This document shows, piece after piece, positions 6,791 to 7,372 of a stretch of DNA of 7,372 nt (position 1 is the stretch's first letter; each line of letters begins with the position of its first letter). Source of the stretch: JAABYT01 sp041581935 (lineage in GTDB: Bacteria; Pseudomonadota; Gammaproteobacteria; HK1); the NCBI GenBank assembly GCA_041581935.1, contig JBFICP010000158.1, positions 1 to 7,372 of the forward strand, read 5' to 3'. The notes under the pieces were generated by a model. The model was not told the DNA's origin and made no database searches. It worked only from the letters and a program-made list of their open reading frames with translations. The position numbers and the translations under genes were made by a program.

Positions 6791-7372
6791 ATGCTGGAAA
6801 TCCTGCTCGGTATCTTCTTTTTCACAGCCATCATCCTTGCGCTCGTGGGCGTCATCCTGGCGGCAAAGTCGCGGCTCGTCGCGAGCGGCTCGGTCGACGT
6901 GGTGGTCAACGCGGAGAAGACCATCGCGGTGCCGGTTGGCAGCAAGCTGCTCGCCGCCCTCGCCGAGGTGAATCTCTTCGTCGCGTCCGCCTGCGGCGGC
7001 AAGGGCACCTGCGGCCAGTGCCGCGTAAAGGTGCTTGAGGGCGGCGGCACGCTGCTTCCGTCCGAGACGTCCTACATCACCAAGCGCGAGGCGGCCAATT
7101 TCGATCGCCTGTCCTGTCAGGTGACGGTCAAACAGCCGATGAAAATCTCCGTGCCCGAGGAGGTCTTCGGCGTGAAGCAGTGGCAGTGCAAGGTGCGCTC
7201 CAACGACAACGTCGCGACTTTCATCAAAGAACTCGTGCTCGAGCTTCCGGACGGAGAGACGTTGGATTTTCGTGCAGGCGGCTACATTCAGATCGAATGC
7301 CCGCCGCACCACGTCAAGTACTCGGATTTCGAAGTCGCCGAGAAATTCCACGACGACTGGGATCGCTTCAAT
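6791..7372 (+). CDS. nqrF: Na+-translocating NADH:quinone reductase subunit F, N-terminal part (3' end outside the window)
   Basis: NqrF is the NADH-oxidising entry subunit: one N-terminal membrane helix, a ferredoxin-like [2Fe-2S] domain, then FAD- and NADH-binding domains. The window holds 194 of roughly 405 residues. The helix covers about residues 5-25. The iron-sulfur ligands are C68, C74 and C77 in A-C-G-G-K-G-T-C-G-Q-C (67-77) and C109 in L-S-C-Q, spaced exactly as in the family. The FAD domain begins near W131, with R-A-G-G-Y-I-Q-I-E-C-P-P-H (161-173) visible. The flavin R-x-x-S/T motif and the NADH domain lie beyond the edge. An alternative ATG at 6785 would add two residues. The operon continues rightward. 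In many bacteria apbE and nqrM follow, but that cannot be seen here. Confidence 0.96.
   Translation, partial: MLEILLGIFFFTAIILALVGVILAAKSRLVASGSVDVVVNAEKTIAVPVGSKLLAALAEVNLFVASACGGKGTCGQCRVKVLEGGGTLLPSETSYITKREAANFDRLSCQVTVKQPMKISVPEEVFGVKQWQCKVRSNDNVATFIKELVLELPDGETLDFRAGGYIQIECPPHHVKYSDFEVAEKFHDDWDRFN

Noticed and set aside
5762..7351. Long minus-strand open frame opposite nqrD, nqrE and nqrF.
   Set aside because: Same composition bias and same explanation. The plus-strand genes there carry all family motifs.
2103..7372. Rnf (RnfABCDGE) electron-transfer complex as an alternative identity.
   Set aside because: NqrD, NqrE, NqrB and NqrC have Rnf homologues, but the presence of NqrA, the A-F gene order and NqrF with its N-terminal helix and ferredoxin-like domain identify Na+-NQR.

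Overview
The window is GC-rich, compactly coded bacterial DNA. It most resembles a member of the Pseudomonadota (gamma- or betaproteobacterium): it carries a complete-looking head of a Na+-translocating NADH:quinone oxidoreductase (Na+-NQR) operon in the standard order nqrA-B-C-D-E-F. I cannot name a genus from the sequence alone.

Layout. Positions 1-1552 hold two overlapping genes on the minus strand. The first transcribed is a TauD/TfdA-type (SyrP-like) Fe(II)/2-oxoglutarate dioxygenase (1552 to 590). It is followed by the 5' two-fifths or so of a Gfo/Idh/MocA-like putative oxidoreductase (593 to beyond position 1), whose TTG start overlaps the dioxygenase stop in a TTGA. Positions 1553-2102 form the region between these genes and the divergently oriented nqr operon. 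It contains a plus-strand remnant of the membrane domain of a CorA/ZntB-type metal transporter (about 1771-2016). The soluble domain is gone, and an internal stretch that should carry the family's GxN signature is missing. A weak promoter candidate precedes nqrA.

From 2103 to the right edge, nqrA, nqrB, nqrC, nqrD, nqrE and the first 194 codons of nqrF lie on the plus strand with 1-4 base overlaps or gaps of about 12 bases, so they are surely one transcription and translation unit. The recognisable cofactor residues are present: the S-G-A-T flavinylation motifs of NqrB and NqrC, the paired membrane cysteines of NqrD and NqrE, and the four [2Fe-2S] cysteines of NqrF. The encoded complex should therefore be functional. 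It would oxidise NADH at NqrF, pass electrons through flavins and iron-sulfur centres to ubiquinone, and export Na+. Attachment of FMN to NqrB and NqrC needs ApbE, which is not in this window.

I see no RNA gene, CRISPR array, insertion sequence or phage gene. No previously undescribed system is evident. The least ordinary items are the decayed metal transporter in front of nqrA and the uncharacterised dioxygenase/oxidoreductase pair.
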